Shown here in pieces: positions 17,479 to 25,554 of a DNA stretch of 64,000 nucleotides; position 1 is the first letter of the stretch; each line of letters opens with the position of its first letter. Origin of the DNA: Sneathia sanguinegens (lineage in GTDB: Bacteria; Fusobacteriota; Fusobacteriia; Fusobacteriales; Leptotrichiaceae); NCBI RefSeq assembly GCF_042033325.1, contig NZ_CP160095.1. The stretch is one strand, 5' to 3'. A program made the translations under genes and the position numbers. A model generated the notes under the pieces. It ran no database searches. It worked only from the letters and a program-made list of their open reading frames with translations, and had not been told where the DNA came from.

Positions 17479-19395
17479 TTATTTTTTTAATTCCAACAAA
17501 AGTTTTTCTAATTTTTCTAACTTTGCTTTATACTCATCCATTTGTTTTATATACGTATTTATTCTTCTTTCACTTTGTTCTTTATATTCTTTAAATTCTT
17601 TCTCTACTTTACTTAAATTTTCTATTGAATTATCAGATTTTTTTAAGCTTACACCTAAACCTAAACCAACTGCAATATTTCCTGAATTATTAATAGAGCC
17701 ACTTAATTTATAACTAAACATATTTTTTGTTCCACCAAGACCCAATGCCACTGAATGAGAATTTCCATAGAAACCATAAGCTACCATTAAGTTACATTCA
17801 GAATTTTTATTCACTTGCGGAAGATTTGCCATTGCTACTGCATTAGATATTCCATTCATTGCTAAATTTGATTTTTCAGAAACATCATTGAATTTATTTT
17901 TAAAATCTTTAAGTTCTTTTATATCCTTTTTTATATTATCTAAATCTTCAACTACAAGAACATCGTTTTTATTAGAACTATTTTCGCTAGGAGTTCTACT
18001 AGTATTTTTATCATTCAATGAGCTTTTTATATTTGATAATTTAAATAATTCTTTTGCCTTTATTTTAACTTCACCCTTATACTCTTGATTATCAAGGGTA
18101 TAATATTTATTTTTAAATTTATATAAACTTTTTCCTTCTGTTGTTGCATATTCAAATGGTGTAGAATTATCAACATAAGTCTTCAATTCTTTCAATTGTG
18201 CTACATTGACTGCATCTGTGTCATAATAACCTGCAGCAACATTTGATATTTGTCTTGTGATAAATGCATCAATGCTACTATTCTTATCACTTCCAATTGA
18301 TAAAACACCTGAATTAGCCTTCCAAATAGTATTTTTTCTCATTGTTTGGAAATAATTACCTTTAAAATTATCAAGATTTATAATATCTACTTTCTGATAT
18401 TTTTTATCAATTTCATTATATGGACTATAACCTTCTTCTTCACTAGCATCATCTGCAAGTGAATTTATTCCTAAAGCAATACCACCTTTAGTATTAACCA
18501 CAGTACTAGTTCCTATAGCTATTCCTGCTTCTTTATAAACCTTTGCATTAGTTCCAAATGCTATACTAAATTTACTTAAGGCTAATGATTTATCACCTAT
18601 TGTTATACTATTTTGCCCTAAACTTTCACAATTATATCCTAATGCAATTGAATACATATTTAAAGTTTTAGAATTATCTCCTATTACTATTGACCCAGAA
18701 CCTATCGCTTTATTATCATTACCAATAACTACGCTTCCATCCATATTTGAATTTTCAATTTCAATATTATTTCCTAATACAACACTATTTTTTGCAAAGT
18801 CTATTTTATTTCTTTTACCCAAGATAAGATTATTATTTAAATAATTTTCCATATTACCTAAATATTCTTTTATTTCTTCTTCACTTTTATTTTTATTTTC
18901 ATCTGTTATAAGAAAATCTAATATTTTTGAAAATCTTTCTTCCCTAATAATATCTTTTAAGGCTTTAACGCCATATAAGCCTTTTCTTCTTCTACTAATT
19001 AAACAATTGATTAGTTCGTAATCATATTTAGTATATTCATAATTTAAATTTAATTTTTCAATAATTTTCTTTTTTATTACATCATCTTTTTTACTCTTAT
19101 TTTGCTTAATTATTTCACTAATTTTACTATATTTTTGAGCTAAATTTTTAAATATTATATCCAATATTTCTTCTTTACTTTTATTTCTACTTTGTAAAAA
19201 TATATCAATTAAATATTTATCATTAATTTCATTTGATTTACCACCTATAATATTATCTTTACCAATAATATTATTTCCTTCACTATCTTTTAAAAAAATA
19301 TTATTCTTCCCATATGCTTTATTATTAGTATTTTCTGAAAATCCCAAAGTTGATATAGCTATTAATAAAAAGTATATTATAGCAGTTTTTTTCAT
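17479..19395 (-). CDS. YadA-like trimeric autotransporter adhesin, copy 2
   Basis: This 638-residue paralogue of the neighbouring adhesin has the same order of parts: signal peptide (MKKTAIIYFLLIAISTLGF), helical N-terminus, head repeats (SVVIGNDNKAIGSGS, IALGYNCES, ITIGDKSLA, IALGINSLADD), neck (NVAAGYYDTDAVNVAQL), stalk, anchor barrel and a post-barrel coiled coil (residues about 590-638). The head has diverged, while the segment from neck through stalk is nearly identical to copy 1. Such proteins form trimers on the surface and mediate adhesion or autoaggregation. It starts 9 bases after the GNAT gene, whose stop region carries its ribosome binding site. Confidence 0.92.
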   Translation of the reverse strand: MKKTAIIYFLLIAISTLGFSENTNNKAYGKNNIFLKDSEGNNIIGKDNIIGGKSNEINDKYLIDIFLQSRNKSKEEILDIIFKNLAQKYSKISEIIKQNKSKKDDVIKKKIIEKLNLNYEYTKYDYELINCLISRRRKGLYGVKALKDIIREERFSKILDFLITDENKNKSEEEIKEYLGNMENYLNNNLILGKRNKIDFAKNSVVLGNNIEIENSNMDGSVVIGNDNKAIGSGSIVIGDNSKTLNMYSIALGYNCESLGQNSITIGDKSLALSKFSIAFGTNAKVYKEAGIAIGTSTVVNTKGGIALGINSLADDASEEEGYSPYNEIDKKYQKVDIINLDNFKGNYFQTMRKNTIWKANSGVLSIGSDKNSSIDAFITRQISNVAAGYYDTDAVNVAQLKELKTYVDNSTPFEYATTEGKSLYKFKNKYYTLDNQEYKGEVKIKAKELFKLSNIKSSLNDKNTSRTPSENSSNKNDVLVVEDLDNIKKDIKELKDFKNKFNDVSEKSNLAMNGISNAVAMANLPQVNKNSECNLMVAYGFYGNSHSVALGLGGTKNMFSYKLSGSINNSGNIAVGLGLGVSLKKSDNSIENLSKVEKEFKEYKEQSERRINTYIKQMDEYKAKLEKLEKLLLELKK

Positions 19396-19404
19396 CTTTT
19401 GCTC

Positions 19405-19851
19405 CTATCTATCAATTATCATTTGTAAGTAATCCAAATTAACAAAGCCTAGTTTTTTATATAGTTTTATAGCCCTTTCATTTCCTTTCATTACTTCTAA
19501 TCTTATTCTTCCAAATTCCTTATACTTATCAAATAAATAATTAAATACTTTAGTCGCTATTCCTAAAGATCTATGTGTATCTACGATATATAGTTCTTCT
19601 ACTAATAGAACCATAGAAGCAGCTTCTTGTGAAAATGTTTTTGATATCATACAATAACCTACTGGTTTTTCATCTGCTTCTATAAAAAATAGTTCTGAAT
19701 ATATGTTATTATTAAGCATAAAATAGAAAGATTTTTCTAAATTTTCTTCTGGAACAGGATGCAAACATGCACTTGAATTATAGAAAGTATTTGCAAATTT
19801 TAAATATACTTCTTTATCATTTTCATTTATATGTCTAATATTTATTTTCAT
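19405..19851 (-). CDS. GNAT-family N-acetyltransferase
   Basis: This 148-residue protein shows GNAT features: LFFIEADEKPVGYCMIS (strand 4), LYIVDTHRSLGIATKVFNYLF (acetyl-CoA loop) and RLEVMKGNERAIKLYKKLGF. AAGGAG lies before the ATG at 19851. It is the first gene of the unit leading into the two adhesins, but there is no evidence that it modifies them. Substrate unknown. Confidence 0.85.
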   Translation of the reverse strand: MKINIRHINENDKEVYLKFANTFYNSSACLHPVPEENLEKSFYFMLNNNIYSELFFIEADEKPVGYCMISKTFSQEAASMVLLVEELYIVDTHRSLGIATKVFNYLFDKYKEFGRIRLEVMKGNERAIKLYKKLGFVNLDYLQMIIDR

Positions 19852-19865
19852 AATTTTTCTCCTTA

Positions 19866-19891
19866 CAAAAAAGACACTCCTATGAAGTGCC
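19866..19891 (-). terminator. terminator of the ribosomal protein/rpoA operon
   Basis: On the minus strand GGCACT and AGTGTC form a stem with a 7-base loop followed by six T, 13 bases after the rplQ stop. Confidence 0.75.
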
Positions 19892-19903
19892 TAATTTTAT
19901 TAA

Positions 19904-20278
19904 CTATACAAGCTCTATAATTGCCATTTCAGCTGAGTCGCCTCTTCTTACATCAGTTTTTACTATTCTTGTATAACCACCATTTCTTTGTGCATATTTT
20001 GGTGCTATTTCTTTAAATGCCTTTACTACAGCTGCTTCATTTCTAAGAAATGCAAATGCTTGTCTTCTTAAATGAATTTGCTTCGCAACTTCTTCAGTTG
20101 AATTATATTTTTTACCTAATGTTATTACTTTTTCTACAAACTTTCTTAATTCTTTCGCTCTTGTAACAGTTGTTTCAATCTTTTCAGATTCTATCAAAGA
20201 AATAGTCATATTTTTTAACATAGCTAATCTGTGATCTGTTCTTCTTCCAAGCTTTCTGTATGATTTTCTATGATTTAT
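19904..20278 (-). CDS. rplQ: 50S ribosomal protein L17, apparently starting at AUA
   Basis: L17 is the last gene of the operon and belongs to the large subunit near the exit tunnel. The universal N-terminus NHRKSYRKLGRRTDHRLAM is encoded upstream of the first ATG (20221). In that frame the only codon between a TAA at 20281-20279 and that conserved block is ATA at 20278-20276, exactly where the family has its initiator Met. GGAGG lies at 20290-20294, eleven bases away. The 124-residue product has normal length. Starting at the ATG at 20221 would delete 19 highly conserved residues. Confidence 0.9.
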   Translation of the reverse strand: MNHRKSYRKLGRRTDHRLAMLKNMTISLIESEKIETTVTRAKELRKFVEKVITLGKKYNSTEEVAKQIHLRRQAFAFLRNEAAVVKAFKEIAPKYAQRNGGYTRIVKTDVRRGDSAEMAIIELV

Positions 20279-20300
20279 TTACTGTTCAACCTCCAATCTT

Positions 20301-21254
20301 TTATTCAATATTAAATCCATATTCTTTAAGTTTTTCTATTATTTCTTTTAATGAAACCTTACCTAAGTTTTTAACTTTTTCAAGCTCTGCTAAAGTTAAT
20401 TTTGCAAGATCTCCTATAGTATTTATTTTTGCTCTCTTTAATCCGTTAGTTGCTCTAACTGATAATTGTAATTCTTCTATTTTCATATCACCATATGTAT
20501 TAGGCTCAGCTACTTCAACTTCTTGTTCTTCTTCAACATCTCCTCTATATTTTGACATTGAATTTCCTATATTTGTAAATGGTTTTACATGAGTTAATAA
20601 TAGTTCTACTGCATATGATAAAGCATCATGAATTTCAACACTTCCATCTGTTTCTATTTCTAATATTAATTTATCATAGTTAGTAACACGCCCAACCATA
20701 GTGTCTTTAACTGTATAATTTACTTTCTTTATTGGTGTATAAATTGCATCTACTGCTAAATAATCTATTTCCCAACCTTCTTTTGAAATTTCATCAGATA
20801 CAACGAAACCTTCACCAGAATCTACTATAAATTCCATATTAAATTCTCTATCAGTTGTTATTGTTGCTATTACTTGATCAGGGTTAATAATATTTATTCC
20901 CATTTCTGCTTTTATGTCTGCAGCAGTTACTACCTTAGGTCCTTTAACTGATAAAGACATTCTCTTTTCACCAGGTTCATCAAGTTCTATAACTATTTCC
21001 TTAACATTTAATATTATATCAGTAACAGCTTCTTTTACACCATCTAATGTTGTAAATTCATTTAAAACTCCTTCTATCTTTATTCCCTTTATTGCTGAAC
21101 CAGGAATTGATGATAAAAGTATTCTTCTTAATGCATTACCAATTGTATTTCCATAACCTCTATACAATGGTTCCAAAGTGTAAATTGCTGAGTATTGATT
21201 AATCTTTTCTTCAGATAATCTTATATTCTTAGCTATTTTTTCTATATTTAACAA
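20301..21254 (-). CDS. rpoA: DNA-directed RNA polymerase alpha subunit
   Basis: This 317-residue alpha subunit has the N-terminal assembly domain (YTLEPLYRGYGNTIGNALRRILLSS, residues about 25-50) and the C-terminal promoter-contacting domain (LQLSVRATNGLKRAKINTIGDLAKLT to the end), joined by an acidic linker. The start is TTG (21254-21252) preceded by GGAGTGA; no other initiation codon exists before the conserved region. Placed between rpsD and rplQ as in most bacteria. Confidence 0.97.
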   Translation of the reverse strand: MLNIEKIAKNIRLSEEKINQYSAIYTLEPLYRGYGNTIGNALRRILLSSIPGSAIKGIKIEGVLNEFTTLDGVKEAVTDIILNVKEIVIELDEPGEKRMSLSVKGPKVVTAADIKAEMGINIINPDQVIATITTDREFNMEFIVDSGEGFVVSDEISKEGWEIDYLAVDAIYTPIKKVNYTVKDTMVGRVTNYDKLILEIETDGSVEIHDALSYAVELLLTHVKPFTNIGNSMSKYRGDVEEEQEVEVAEPNTYGDMKIEELQLSVRATNGLKRAKINTIGDLAKLTLAELEKVKNLGKVSLKEIIEKLKEYGFNIE

Positions 21255-21302
21255 GCTAAATCACTCCTTGCATTGATTTTATTAAACTAACTGCATAAAC
21301 TA

Positions 21303-21890
21303 TCATCTTGAATAGAATTCTATTATCATTGCTTCGTCAACTTCAAAATCAACTACATCTCTTGTTGGATTTTCTAAAACCTTTCCAATTTTTTTACCTT
21401 CATCTAATTCTAACCAACCAGGGATAGATTTTTTACCTATTGAATTTTTAATAACATCTAATTCTTTAGAATGTTCTTTAACTTCAATAACATCCCCTTG
21501 TTTTACTCTAAATGATACTATATTTACTTTCTTTCCATTAACTAGAATATGTCCATGATTAACTAATTGTCTTGCTTGTCTTCTAGTTGACCCTAAACCA
21601 AGTCTATAAATAACATTATCTAATCTTCTTTCAAGATATTGAAGTAGTAATTCACCTGTAACTCCTTCTTTTCTTGTTGCTTCTTCATATAATTTATAGA
21701 ATTGTTTTTCCATAACTCCATATACAAATTTTGCTTTTTGTTTTTCTCTTAATTGTGTTCCATATTCTGTTAATTTTTTATTTGCATTTGCTCTTATATT
21801 TCTTTTTGATTTTTTATTTACTCCTAATGCTACTGGATCTAATCCAAGTGTTCTACATTTTTTTAGAACTGGTTGCATATTTCTTGCCAT
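21303..21890 (-). CDS. rpsD: 30S ribosomal protein S4
   Basis: This 195-residue protein contains the S4 RNA-binding domain (YRLGLGSTRRQARQLVNHGHILVNGKK). It starts MARNMQPVLKKCRTLGLDP without the zinc-binding cysteines seen in some S4 proteins. GGAGG precedes the ATG. S4 initiates 30S assembly and in many bacteria represses its own operon; I see no specific translational operator here. Confidence 0.97.
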   Translation of the reverse strand: MARNMQPVLKKCRTLGLDPVALGVNKKSKRNIRANANKKLTEYGTQLREKQKAKFVYGVMEKQFYKLYEEATRKEGVTGELLLQYLERRLDNVIYRLGLGSTRRQARQLVNHGHILVNGKKVNIVSFRVKQGDVIEVKEHSKELDVIKNSIGKKSIPGWLELDEGKKIGKVLENPTRDVVDFEVDEAMIIEFYSR

Positions 21891-21916
21891 TTGTTAATAT
21901 TCCTCCTTACCCTAAA

Positions 21917-22303
21917 TTATATTCTCTTCTTAGGTGGTCTTGCACCATTATGAGGTACTGGTGTTATATCTACTACTCTTGTAACCTCTAATTCTGTTGC
22001 TTGTATTGATCTTATTGAAGCTTCTCTTCCTGATCCTGGACCCTTAATTTTAATTTCTATCTTCTTCATTCCATTTTCAATAGCAACTTGTGCTGCTTGT
22101 TCAGCTGCAATTTGTGCTGCAAATGGAGTTCCTTTTTTAGTTCCTTTGAAACCTGAAGTTCCCCCTGATTTCCATGCTATTACTTTTCCTTCTGTGTCAG
22201 TAATAGTAACAACTGTATTATTAAAAGTTGAATGTATATATGCAATACCATTAGGTATATTTTTTAATTTCTTTTTCTTTGAAACTGTTGCTTTCTTTGC
22301 CAC
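21917..22303 (-). CDS. rpsK: 30S ribosomal protein S11
   Basis: This 128-residue protein is recognised by GIAYIHSTFNNTVVTITD, the glycine-rich middle and the C-terminus VTRVVDITPVPHNGARPPK. It forms part of the platform of the small subunit. AGGAGG precedes the ATG. The gene lies 23 bases after rpsM. Confidence 0.97.
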   Translation of the reverse strand: MAKKATVSKKKKLKNIPNGIAYIHSTFNNTVVTITDTEGKVIAWKSGGTSGFKGTKKGTPFAAQIAAEQAAQVAIENGMKKIEIKIKGPGSGREASIRSIQATELEVTRVVDITPVPHNGARPPKKRI

Positions 22304-22326
22304 TTAAGCTTTCCTCCTATTCACTA

Positions 22327-22692
22327 TTATTTCTTTTTAGCTACTGCCATTCTTGCTGGACCTTTTCTTGTTCTAGCATTTGTCTTTGTCTTTTGACCTC
22401 TTACTGGTAGACCCATCTTATGTCTTAGACCTCTATAACATTTTATATCTGTTAATCTCTTTATATTAAGTCTAATTTCTTTTCTTAATTCTCCTTCGAT
22501 CTTATAATCATCCATGATTTTTCTGATCTTTCCTAAATCTTCTTCTGTAAGATCTTTAACCTTTATATCCTTGTCTACTCCAGCTTTTTTCAATATTTCA
22601 TTTGAAGTACTTCTACCTACTCCAAAGATATATGTTAGTGAAATTTCAACTCTTTTGTTTCTTGGTATATCCACTCCTGCTATTCTAGCCAA
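22327..22692 (-). CDS. rpsM: 30S ribosomal protein S13
   Basis: S13 sits at the head of the small subunit and contacts S19 and the large subunit. The 121-residue protein starts LARIAGVDIPRNKR, where other S13 proteins begin with Met, so the start is TTG at 22692-22690. AGGAGG lies about seven bases upstream. An upstream in-frame ATG at 22743 would add 17 residues not found in the family. The C-terminus GQKTKTNARTRKG is typical. Confidence 0.95.
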   Translation of the reverse strand: MARIAGVDIPRNKRVEISLTYIFGVGRSTSNEILKKAGVDKDIKVKDLTEEDLGKIRKIMDDYKIEGELRKEIRLNIKRLTDIKCYRGLRHKMGLPVRGQKTKTNARTRKGPARMAVAKKK

Positions 22693-22845
22693 ATTTTTTC
22701 CTCCTTTAAATTTGATATTACCTTCATCAATATGCCTTACCACATAATTTTATTGATAAGAACAAGCCCTACAGCTAAACATATCTTTACAATTTTTATA
22801 TCTAGGTATGTATAAAAATTATTAATAATGTTTAATCTATTTTTC

Positions 22846-22959
22846 TTATCCTTGTCTTTGATTATGTTTACGGTTTTCGCATATTACTCTAACGACTCCT
22901 GATCTTTTAATGATCTTGCATTTGTCGCAAATGCTTTTAACAGATGCTTTAACTTTCAT
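22846..22959 (-). CDS. rpmJ: 50S ribosomal protein L36
   Basis: This 37-codon gene encodes MKVKASVKSICDKCKIIKR followed by SGVVRVICENRKHNQRQG. The zinc-binding Cys/Cys/Cys/His set of the C+ form of L36 is present. AGGAGGT lies before the ATG at 22959. It is placed between infA and rpsM, its usual position. The following 150 bases up to rpsM contain no further gene. Confidence 0.95.
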   Translation of the reverse strand: MKVKASVKSICDKCKIIKRSGVVRVICENRKHNQRQG

Positions 22960-22972
22960 CTGAAAACCTCCT

Positions 22973-23191
22973 TTATTTTTTTCTGTAGACAATTCTGCCA
23001 CGTGACAAGTCATATGGAGAAATTTCTACCGTAACCTTGTCACCCGGTAAAATTTTAATGTAATTCATTCGCATTTTACCAGATATATGCCCTAATACTA
23101 TATGCCCATTTTCAAGTTTTATTTGAAACATTGCATTTGGAAGAGCTTCTAGTATCTCTCCTTCAAGTTCTAGAACATCTTGTTTAGCCAT
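22973..23191 (-). CDS. infA: translation initiation factor IF-1
   Basis: This 72-residue single-domain S1/OB-fold protein (LELEGEILEALPNAMFQIKLENG, then HISGKMRMNYIKILPGDKV) blocks the A site during initiation. Full length with the usual basic C-terminus RGRIVYRKK. It is the first gene of the operon that continues with rpmJ, rpsM, rpsK, rpsD, rpoA and rplQ. Confidence 0.97.
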   Translation of the reverse strand: MAKQDVLELEGEILEALPNAMFQIKLENGHIVLGHISGKMRMNYIKILPGDKVTVEISPYDLSRGRIVYRKK

Positions 23192-23218
23192 TAAATCACC
23201 TCAAATCATATATAAAAA

Positions 23219-23263
23219 TGTTACATAACATGCAACTTATTAAGTATAGCATATTATGTAACA
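23219..23263 (-). promoter_or_regulatory. infA operon promoter region framed by a 10-bp perfect inverted repeat
   Basis: TGTTACATAA (23219-23228) and TTATGTAACA (23254-23263) are exact inverted copies separated by 25 bases. Between them, read on the minus strand, lies an extended -10, TGCTATACT. The arms are far enough apart to be operator half-sites or to fold in the leader RNA. The repeat is seen directly; a regulator is not identified. Confidence 0.55.
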
Positions 23264-23290
23264 AATTTCTAGTCTTTTTTCAATTTTCTT

Positions 23291-24007
23291 TTAAAAAGCA
23301 GGTATTATTTCTCCCTTATATGTAGTTTCTATATATTTTTTTACTTTTTCAGATCTTAATGCCTTCATTAGTTTCTTTATTTTATCATCATTTTCTCTTC
23401 CTTTCAATACTGTAACTATATTTGCATATGGTGATTCCTTGCTTTCAACCAAGATTGCCTTATTTTGTGGTATTTTGCTTGAAATTGCAAAATTTGTATT
23501 AATTACAGCTCCATCAACTTCTTTAAGTCTAGGTCCTATTTGTTCAGCATTCAAACTAATTATTGAAATATCTTTCATATTTTTAAGCAATTGTAAGGCT
23601 CTTTGTTTGTTAGTTGGATCATTAGGTATCAATATTTTAGCATTTTTAGGCAGTTGATCTATATTAGTATATTTATCTGAATAAAGTTTAATTGGTTCTA
23701 AATGTACACTACCTACACTTACTAAATCAATATGATTCTTCTTACCAAATTCATTCATATATGGTATATGTTGAAAGAAATTAGCATCCAAACTTTTATC
23801 TCTCAAACCTAAATTAGGTTGAATATAATCTGTAAATTCTACTATTTTTAAATTTATGCCTTCTTTTTTCAAATCTTCTTTTATCAATTCCGATATTTGT
23901 TTATGTGGTATAGGCGAAACTCCCAAAACCAATGTATTCTCTTTTTTTTCTGAACAGCTAATTAAAGTTACTATTAAAATTATTCCTATTAATATTTTTT
24001 TTATCAT
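23291..24007 (-). CDS. metQ: methionine ABC transporter substrate-binding lipoprotein
   Basis: This 238-residue NlpA/MetQ-family lipoprotein has a lipobox LISC near residue 18 after a hydrophobic signal peptide. The mature part shows VLGVSPIPHKQISELI, SLDANFFQHIPYM and VGSVHLEPIKLYS, typical of D/L-methionine-binding MetQ. Its ATG overlaps the stop of metI (TAATG). Together with MetN and MetI it forms the methionine importer. A specificity for methionine is supported by the Met-rich leader upstream of the operon. Confidence 0.93.
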   Translation of the reverse strand: MIKKILIGIILIVTLISCSEKKENTLVLGVSPIPHKQISELIKEDLKKEGINLKIVEFTDYIQPNLGLRDKSLDANFFQHIPYMNEFGKKNHIDLVSVGSVHLEPIKLYSDKYTNIDQLPKNAKILIPNDPTNKQRALQLLKNMKDISIISLNAEQIGPRLKEVDGAVINTNFAISSKIPQNKAILVESKESPYANIVTVLKGRENDDKIKKLMKALRSEKVKKYIETTYKGEIIPAF

Positions 24008-24648
24008 TATATTCCTCTTTTCTTTTGTATATTTTTAACTATTTTTGAACCTAAATATTGTAATAATTGAACTAAGATAATTATTATCATTGTTGAAATA
24101 TACATTATCATATTATTTCCTCTTTGATAACCTTCAATTATCGCCATATTACCTAAGCCTCCACCACCAATAACTCCTGCTATTGCTGTATAAGATACTA
24201 AAGTTATAAGTGTTAATGTTAAGCCATTAATTAGTGAAGGTAAAGCTTCAGGTATCAATATTTTAAATATTATTTGTCTTGTATTTGCTCCTAATGATAA
24301 GCCCATTTCTATTAAACCTTTATCTACTTCGTTCAAAGAATTTTCAACTATTCTTGCTACAAAAGGCACACTAGCTATAGAAAGTGGTATCAAAAAGGCT
24401 GTAGTACCATATGATTTACCTACCAATATTCTTGATAAGGGTATTAGTAAGACAATTAATATAACAAAGGGTATAGATCTTGTTACATTTACTAAAAACA
24501 TATCTAAAATTTTGTGATAAAGTAAATTTTCATTAAGTCCTTCTTTTTTAGTAATTATCAAAGATATTCCCAAGGGAAGCCCAAATATACAAGCTATACT
24601 CATTGATATAAAGAGCATATATAAAGTTTCTAAAGTTGCTTCAATCAT
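24007..24648 (-). CDS. metI: methionine ABC transporter permease
   Basis: This 213-residue inner-membrane permease has five predicted helices and the coupling loop EMGLSLGANTRQIIFKILIPEALPSLINGLTLT, the EAA motif of the MetI family; the C-terminal part AIAGVIGGGGLGNMAI is also typical. TAGGAGG precedes the ATG at 24648 and the gene overlaps metN by 8 bases. Confidence 0.95.
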   Translation of the reverse strand: MIEATLETLYMLFISMSIACIFGLPLGISLIITKKEGLNENLLYHKILDMFLVNVTRSIPFVILIVLLIPLSRILVGKSYGTTAFLIPLSIASVPFVARIVENSLNEVDKGLIEMGLSLGANTRQIIFKILIPEALPSLINGLTLTLITLVSYTAIAGVIGGGGLGNMAIIEGYQRGNNMIMYISTMIIIILVQLLQYLGSKIVKNIQKKRGI

Positions 24649-25360
24649 TTATTCCTCCTATTAATTTTTTTGTAAATTCGTGTTTTGCATTTTCAAAAAT
24701 TGCATCCGTTTCACCTTTTTCAACTATTTCACCTTCTTTCAATACAACTAATTTATTGCATATTTTTTTTACAACCTCTAATTGATGGGTTATAACAACT
24801 ATTGTTATTCCCAAGCTTTCATTTATCTTCTTTAATAAATCTAGAATATTACTTGCTATTAATGGATCAAGAGCAGAAGTTGCCTCATCACATAAAAGTA
24901 TTTTAGGCTTAGTTATCAATGCTCTAGCTATTGCAACTCTTTGTTTTTGACCCCCTGATAACTTTGAGATATAGCTATCTTTTTTATCTGTTAGTTCAAC
25001 TAAATCTAATATTTCAAATATTCTTTTTTCGTCAATTTTATGTATTAATTCTAAGGGCAATTTAACATTTTCATAAACTGTTCTTGAACTTAAAAGATTG
25101 AAATTTTGAAAAATCATGCCTATTTCCTTTCTAAATTCCATAAGTTCTTTACCACTAAGTTTAGATATTTCTTTATCGTCTATTATAATCTCACCACCAT
25201 CTATTTTCTCTAATTTATTTATAGTTCTAATTAATGTAGATTTACCAGCTCCTGACAAACCAATGACGCCAAAAATATCTCCTTTTTCTATCTTAAAATT
25301 TATATTTTTTAATATTTCAATATCTGCATATTTTTTAAAAACTTTTTTAAATTCTATCAT
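24641..25360 (-). CDS. metN: methionine ABC transporter ATP-binding protein, short form
   Basis: This 239-residue ATPase shows Walker A GLSGAGKSTLIR, Q-loop MIFQNFNLL, signature LSGGQKQRVAIARAL, Walker B ILLCDEATSALD and the H-switch VVITHQ. Typical MetN proteins have about 340 residues, with a C-terminal NIL/ACT-like domain that binds methionine and inhibits transport (transinhibition); here the protein stops right after the nucleotide-binding domain. I start at ATG 25360, which has AGGAGGT at 25370-25365; the frame continues upstream into the attenuator without a usable start. Confidence 0.93.
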   Translation of the reverse strand: MIEFKKVFKKYADIEILKNINFKIEKGDIFGVIGLSGAGKSTLIRTINKLEKIDGGEIIIDDKEISKLSGKELMEFRKEIGMIFQNFNLLSSRTVYENVKLPLELIHKIDEKRIFEILDLVELTDKKDSYISKLSGGQKQRVAIARALITKPKILLCDEATSALDPLIASNILDLLKKINESLGITIVVITHQLEVVKKICNKLVVLKEGEIVEKGETDAIFENAKHEFTKKLIGGIND

Positions 25361-25375
25361 TTTACCTCCTATAAC

Positions 25376-25404
25376 AAAAAAACAGACACACAAGTGTGCC
25401 TGTT
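25376..25404 (-). terminator. intrinsic terminator in the metN leader
   Basis: AACAGGCACAC (25404-25394) pairs with GTGTGTCTGTT (25391-25381), an eleven-position complementarity with one G-U pair. Seven T (25382-25376) follow. It lies between the leader peptide and the metN ribosome binding site, so transcription must pass it to reach metN. Confidence 0.88.
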
Positions 25405-25432
25405 CAATAAAATATACTACAATCTTTTATTA

Positions 25433-25480
25433 TCGGCACACGCAAATTAGCTTGTACCAATAATATATTAGTTACAAGCT
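25433..25480 (-). promoter_or_regulatory. antiterminator/anti-antiterminator segment of the metN attenuator
   Basis: Three pairings exclude one another. AGCTTGTA (25480-25473), which starts in the leader stop codon, pairs with TACAAGCT (25456-25449). TTGGTACA (25460-25453) pairs with TGTGCCGA (25440-25433) through six Watson-Crick and two G-U pairs. GTGTGCC (25441-25435) pairs perfectly with GGCACAC (25400-25394), the 5' arm of the terminator. If the first stem forms, the second cannot, so GTGTGCC is free to break the terminator. If a ribosome at the stop codon covers the first arm, the second stem forms and the terminator folds. Pairings are read from the sequence; the switch logic is inferred. 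Confidence 0.8.
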
Positions 25481-25523
25481 ATGTATACATATGCATCATC
25501 ATAAAAGTTGTTGTATATTTCAT
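25479..25523 (-). CDS. methionine-rich leader peptide of the metNIQ operon
   Basis: This is a 14-codon open frame, MKYTTTFMMMHMYT, followed by TAG. GGAGG at 25536-25532 is eight bases ahead of the ATG, an ideal spacing, so it should be translated. Codons 8, 9, 10 and 12 are Met. Clusters of the regulated amino acid in a short leader peptide are the hallmark of ribosome-mediated attenuation (as for trp, his and leu operons). Here it precedes the methionine importer, giving the expected sense: low Met-tRNA stalls the ribosome and allows transporter expression. It is too short for ordinary gene finders. Confidence 0.85.
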   Translation of the reverse strand: MKYTTTFMMMHMYT

Positions 25524-25554
25524 TATTAATTCCTCCGTTAATTTTTATTTCTCT

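Noticed and set aside
20219..20221. First ATG as the start of rplQ
   Set aside because: It would remove the 19 most conserved N-terminal residues, all of which are encoded in frame just upstream.
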